Source of the DNA: Bacteroidota bacterium
GTDB taxonomy: Bacteria > Bacteroidota > Ignavibacteria > Ignavibacteriales > Ignavibacteriaceae
Reading direction: 5' to 3'
Assembly: GCA_023433685.1 (NCBI GenBank)
Contig: JAEYUD010000008.1
Location: 1 to 7,730, forward strand
Length of the DNA stretch: 7,730 bases
A program made the translations under genes and the position numbers. Position 1 is the first letter of the stretch; the number at the start of each line of letters is the position of its first letter. The notes below the pieces were generated by a model. It had not been told where the DNA came from and ran no database searches. It worked only from the letters and a program-made list of their open reading frames with translations. This document shows positions 5,607 to 7,730 of the stretch, in pieces.

Positions 5607-6727
5607 TGCGTACAGTTATATCGGTTCTATACAAGAACTATATAAAAATATTGATCATCTCAGGTTTGGCATTGGTGGTCTACACACTTGCTCTTTACTT
5701 TATTTACCCTGTTTCTTTCACCGCGAGTTCTTCAGTGCTTCCACCGGAGCAGCAGAAGGCGCAGGGTTTGGCAGGTTTGCTCGGCGGGCAAGACCTCGGT
5801 GGCATTCTAAGCGGTTCAGGTTCGGCCTCATCGCAGCTTTACGGAGAAATACTTAAAAGCCGCGCGGCTTCAGAATATCTTGCCACACGCGTCGATCTGA
5901 AAAAATATTATGGCGAGTATCCAATGATCGAACTTCACAGCAAGCTTCTCAAAGATCTTGAAGTGGAAGTTTCGAAGGAGGGAATAATCAAAGTTTCGTT
6001 TACTGCTGAAACCGGCTATTTTGGCAGAAATGATGCCGATAAAAAAACTGCCGCTGAGTTTGCAGCGAAGGTTAGCAATATTTATGTAATGGCCCTCGAC
6101 TCGATCAACCGTCTCAAGTTGCACAACAAGGCAAAATTGACCCGTGAGTTTATAGAGACAAGGCTTAATGGTACCAAAAGCGAGCTCGACAGTGCCGAGC
6201 ATCAACTCGCTCAGTTTCAAAAGCAAAACAGGGCGGTCTCACTACCTGAACAGTTAAAAGCTGCCATCGATGCCGCTGCCAAAGTGAAGAGTGATATCAT
6301 CTCCTCGCAGATACAGCTTGAATATCTGCAAAAAACGATGAGCGAAGACGCTCCCGAAGTGCAGGCGGCAAAGGTCAGGCTTAATTCGCTGCAGAGGGAG
6401 TACAACAAATTCCAGTCGAGCAACGACGAACTATTTGTCGGTTTTAAAGACGCCCCTGAACTTGGTGTAAAACTTTCAAATCTCTACCGCGATGTAAAAG
6501 TGCTCTCCGAAGTATATCTCCTTTTGCAACAGCAATACTTCAAAGAGCTCATTCAGGAACAGAAAGACATCCCGACCATTGAAGTATTGGACAGCGCCGT
6601 ACCCCCAATCAGGACTTCATCACCAAAGATGGTCCAGTCGATAATAACCGCGGGATTTCTCTTTTTCCTTCTCTCATTTCTGTACTACTTTAAAAAGGAA
6701 GACGAAGTAAAGAAATATCTTCTATGA
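5603..6727 (+). CDS. Wzz-type polysaccharide co-polymerase without kinase domain
   Basis: This 374-residue inner-membrane protein belongs to the Wzz/chain-length-determinant (PCP) group, which sets the length of surface polysaccharides. Both ends carry membrane helices: TM1 about 14-35 and TM2 about 343-363. Between them lies a long periplasmic helical region (coiled-coil-like, about 165-330). A Gly-rich segment (55-73) follows TM1, as in many FCB-group Wzz proteins. The Pro-rich signature before TM2 is present (P334, P335, P341 in VPPIRTSSPK). The protein ends 11 residues after TM2, so there is no Walker motif and no tyrosine tail, unlike the Wzc-like protein in the same operon. Its ATG overlaps the preceding stop as ATGA and has no clear Shine-Dalgarno, suggesting translational coupling. 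A second ATG directly follows (5606). It could pair with a separate kinase elsewhere, or act with the Wzc-like protein. Confidence 0.92.
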   Translation: MMRTVISVLYKNYIKILIISGLALVVYTLALYFIYPVSFTASSSVLPPEQQKAQGLAGLLGGQDLGGILSGSGSASSQLYGEILKSRAASEYLATRVDLKKYYGEYPMIELHSKLLKDLEVEVSKEGIIKVSFTAETGYFGRNDADKKTAAEFAAKVSNIYVMALDSINRLKLHNKAKLTREFIETRLNGTKSELDSAEHQLAQFQKQNRAVSLPEQLKAAIDAAAKVKSDIISSQIQLEYLQKTMSEDAPEVQAAKVRLNSLQREYNKFQSSNDELFVGFKDAPELGVKLSNLYRDVKVLSEVYLLLQQQYFKELIQEQKDIPTIEVLDSAVPPIRTSSPKMVQSIITAGFLFFLLSFLYYFKKEDEVKKYLL

Positions 6728-6750
6728 CTTTCGCTCCACCCAATTGAAAT

Positions 6751-7730
6751 ATGAAGAACCGTATTAGAACAATATTTCAGGGGGTCGGAGGCGCCGCTCT
6801 TATTGTGGTTGTCGCGCAGGCTCTTTCAAAAGGAACCGGATTTTTCCGCGAAATTCTGTTTGCCGGTGAGTATGGAGTTGGGCGTGATTTCGAGTTCTAT
6901 CTGATCGCCTTCACAATTCCCGGAATACTTAACAGCGTCCTCTTTTACCAGGCACAGAATTATTTCATTCCGATCTACAACGAAAAAAAATCAGAAAACA
7001 GGGAAGAAGCCAGCATCTTTCTTACATCCTCGCTTGTCTTCTTTACTTTCATGGTTACTCTTATAGCAATTTTGCTTTACACTTTATCGACTCCCATAGC
7101 CGGGTTTTTCATCCCCGGTCTTTCCCGTGAAGAGCTTGAAAAGGTTTCACTTCTCTTCGAAATGGCACTTGTCACGCTTCCTTTAAACGCTGTCATTAGT
7201 GTGATCTCTGCCTGGCTCGTGGCGGAGTTCAGGTTTAAGGTGACCTATCTTTCACAGATCTGGACCAATCTTGTGATCATCGTTTTCGTTTTTTTCTTCG
7301 GGCACACTTTGGGTACGGTCGCTATTGTCGTGGGTTACATTCTGGGAAATGTCGCCCAGTTGCTTCACCTTTTTTCAGGCGGACGAAAGCTGCTGCCAAA
7401 AGGTTTGAAATTCCGTTTCTCACTCAAGGGAGGTGTATCGTGGGTGATCTTTCTTAATACCCTGTTTGTAGAAGTGGCGGGGCAATTCTTTATTTTCATC
7501 GACAGGATGTTTTATACCAACACCGAACCTGGTGGAATAGCTGCCCTGAACTATTCGATTATCATATTCATGCTTCCTGTCACGATTTTCACCACTGCCT
7601 TGGGAAGCGCGTTGCTGCCTGATTTCTCCGCCAATATTGCCAAAGGGGATATGAAAGAGGCGAACTCAAAATTCTCCAGGGCTATCGAGATAATTTTCCT
7701 GCTTCTGATCCCCGCGACCCTGATCTTTGT
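6751..7730 (+). CDS. MurJ/MviN-family (MOP superfamily) lipid-linked oligosaccharide flippase, N-terminal part
   Basis: The frame opens at ATG 6751, 23 bp after the previous stop, and runs off the window edge, giving 326 residues of an expected roughly 450-520. Many hydrophobic helices are visible (for example 12-25, 89-110, 137-157, 172-193, 197-208, 231-250, 265-290). Family signatures of the MVF group are clear: G-F-F-R-E (30-34), Y-G-V-G (41-44) followed by A-F-T-I-P (53-57), I-D-R (250-252) and, after a Tyr-Ser turn, L-P (275-276) then A-L-L-P-D (287-291). MurJ flips lipid II; relatives in export operons act as Wzx, flipping undecaprenyl-linked repeat units, and this context favours the Wzx role. 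Two arginines reported as essential in E. coli MurJ appear replaced (see findings). The start has only a weak upstream purine run (TTGAAAT). Confidence 0.9.
   Translation, partial: MKNRIRTIFQGVGGAALIVVVAQALSKGTGFFREILFAGEYGVGRDFEFYLIAFTIPGILNSVLFYQAQNYFIPIYNEKKSENREEASIFLTSSLVFFTFMVTLIAILLYTLSTPIAGFFIPGLSREELEKVSLLFEMALVTLPLNAVISVISAWLVAEFRFKVTYLSQIWTNLVIIVFVFFFGHTLGTVAIVVGYILGNVAQLLHLFSGGRKLLPKGLKFRFSLKGGVSWVIFLNTLFVEVAGQFFIFIDRMFYTNTEPGGIAALNYSIIIFMLPVTIFTTALGSALLPDFSANIAKGDMKEANSKFSRAIEIIFLLLIPATLIF

Noticed and set aside
5757..5787. Imperfect direct repeat (GGTTTGGCAGGTTTG) in the Wzz-type gene
   Set aside because: Explained by the Gly/Leu-rich peptide following the first membrane helix; too short to be a functional repeat.
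4368..6423. Minus-strand open frames opposite the OPX and Wzz-type genes (4368-4619, 5049-5306, 5870-6226, 6217-6423)
   Set aside because: Same reason: no domain, no ribosome site, fully opposite well-supported genes.
6724..6747. Seven-codon open frame (ATGA overlap with the Wzz-type stop) just before the flippase start
   Set aside because: It could in principle relay ribosomes to 6751, but it has no ribosome site and such tiny frames occur often by chance.
1..7730. CRISPR arrays, tRNA/rRNA genes, insertion sequences or att sites
   Set aside because: No regularly spaced repeats, tRNA-like arms, transposase motifs or terminal inverted repeats were seen; coding sequence accounts for nearly all of the window.

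Overview
The window reads on the plus strand throughout. It holds seven genes, of which the first and last are cut by the window edges. Gene family content suggests a Gram-negative bacterium of the FCB group (Bacteroidota, Ignavibacteriota/Chlorobiota). The evidence is outer-membrane-type SLBB export proteins without a lipobox, a Bacteroidetes-style -7 box (TATATTTG) at 1181-1188, mostly weak Shine-Dalgarno sites, and moderate GC by eye. An Ignavibacteria-like host is my best guess, but it is an inference and not a demonstrated assignment.

Layout: 1-284 is the C-terminal end of an unrecognised protein, possibly of NTF2-like fold. Six bases later, ftsX (291-1154) encodes the divisome membrane protein FtsX. 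A 60-bp gap at 1155-1214 carries a candidate promoter. It separates these two genes from a tightly packed envelope-polysaccharide export operon. That operon contains: a 189-aa secreted protein with one SLBB domain and a C-terminal hydrophobic helix (1215-1784); a Wzc-like polysaccharide co-polymerase fused to a bacterial tyrosine kinase with a nine-tyrosine tail (TTG start, 1793-4015); a Wza-like outer-membrane polysaccharide export protein with one Poly_export and four SLBB domains (4008-5606, overlapping the kinase gene by 8 bp); a second, kinase-less Wzz-type co-polymerase (5603-6727, ATGA overlap); and a MurJ/MviN-family flippase (6751 to the window end).

Together these are the export half of a Wzx/Wzy-type exopolysaccharide or capsule pathway. 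The flippase would move lipid-linked repeat units across the inner membrane, the two co-polymerases would control chain length and couple to export, and the Wza-like protein would form the periplasmic and outer-membrane conduit. Glycosyltransferases and a Wzy polymerase are not in the window and are expected downstream or elsewhere.

The points most worth a second look are: a perfect 12-bp inverted repeat with a GCGA (GNRA) loop followed by a T-rich tract, lying inside the signal-peptide codons of the Wza-like gene (4041-4068); the miniature SLBB protein, whose C-terminus matches that of the Wza-like protein; the pairing of a kinase-fused and a kinase-less co-polymerase; and a MurJ-family flippase that appears to lack two of the arginines reported as essential in E. 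coli MurJ. I see no RNA genes, CRISPR arrays or mobile elements, and there is no gene-free stretch longer than 60 bp.
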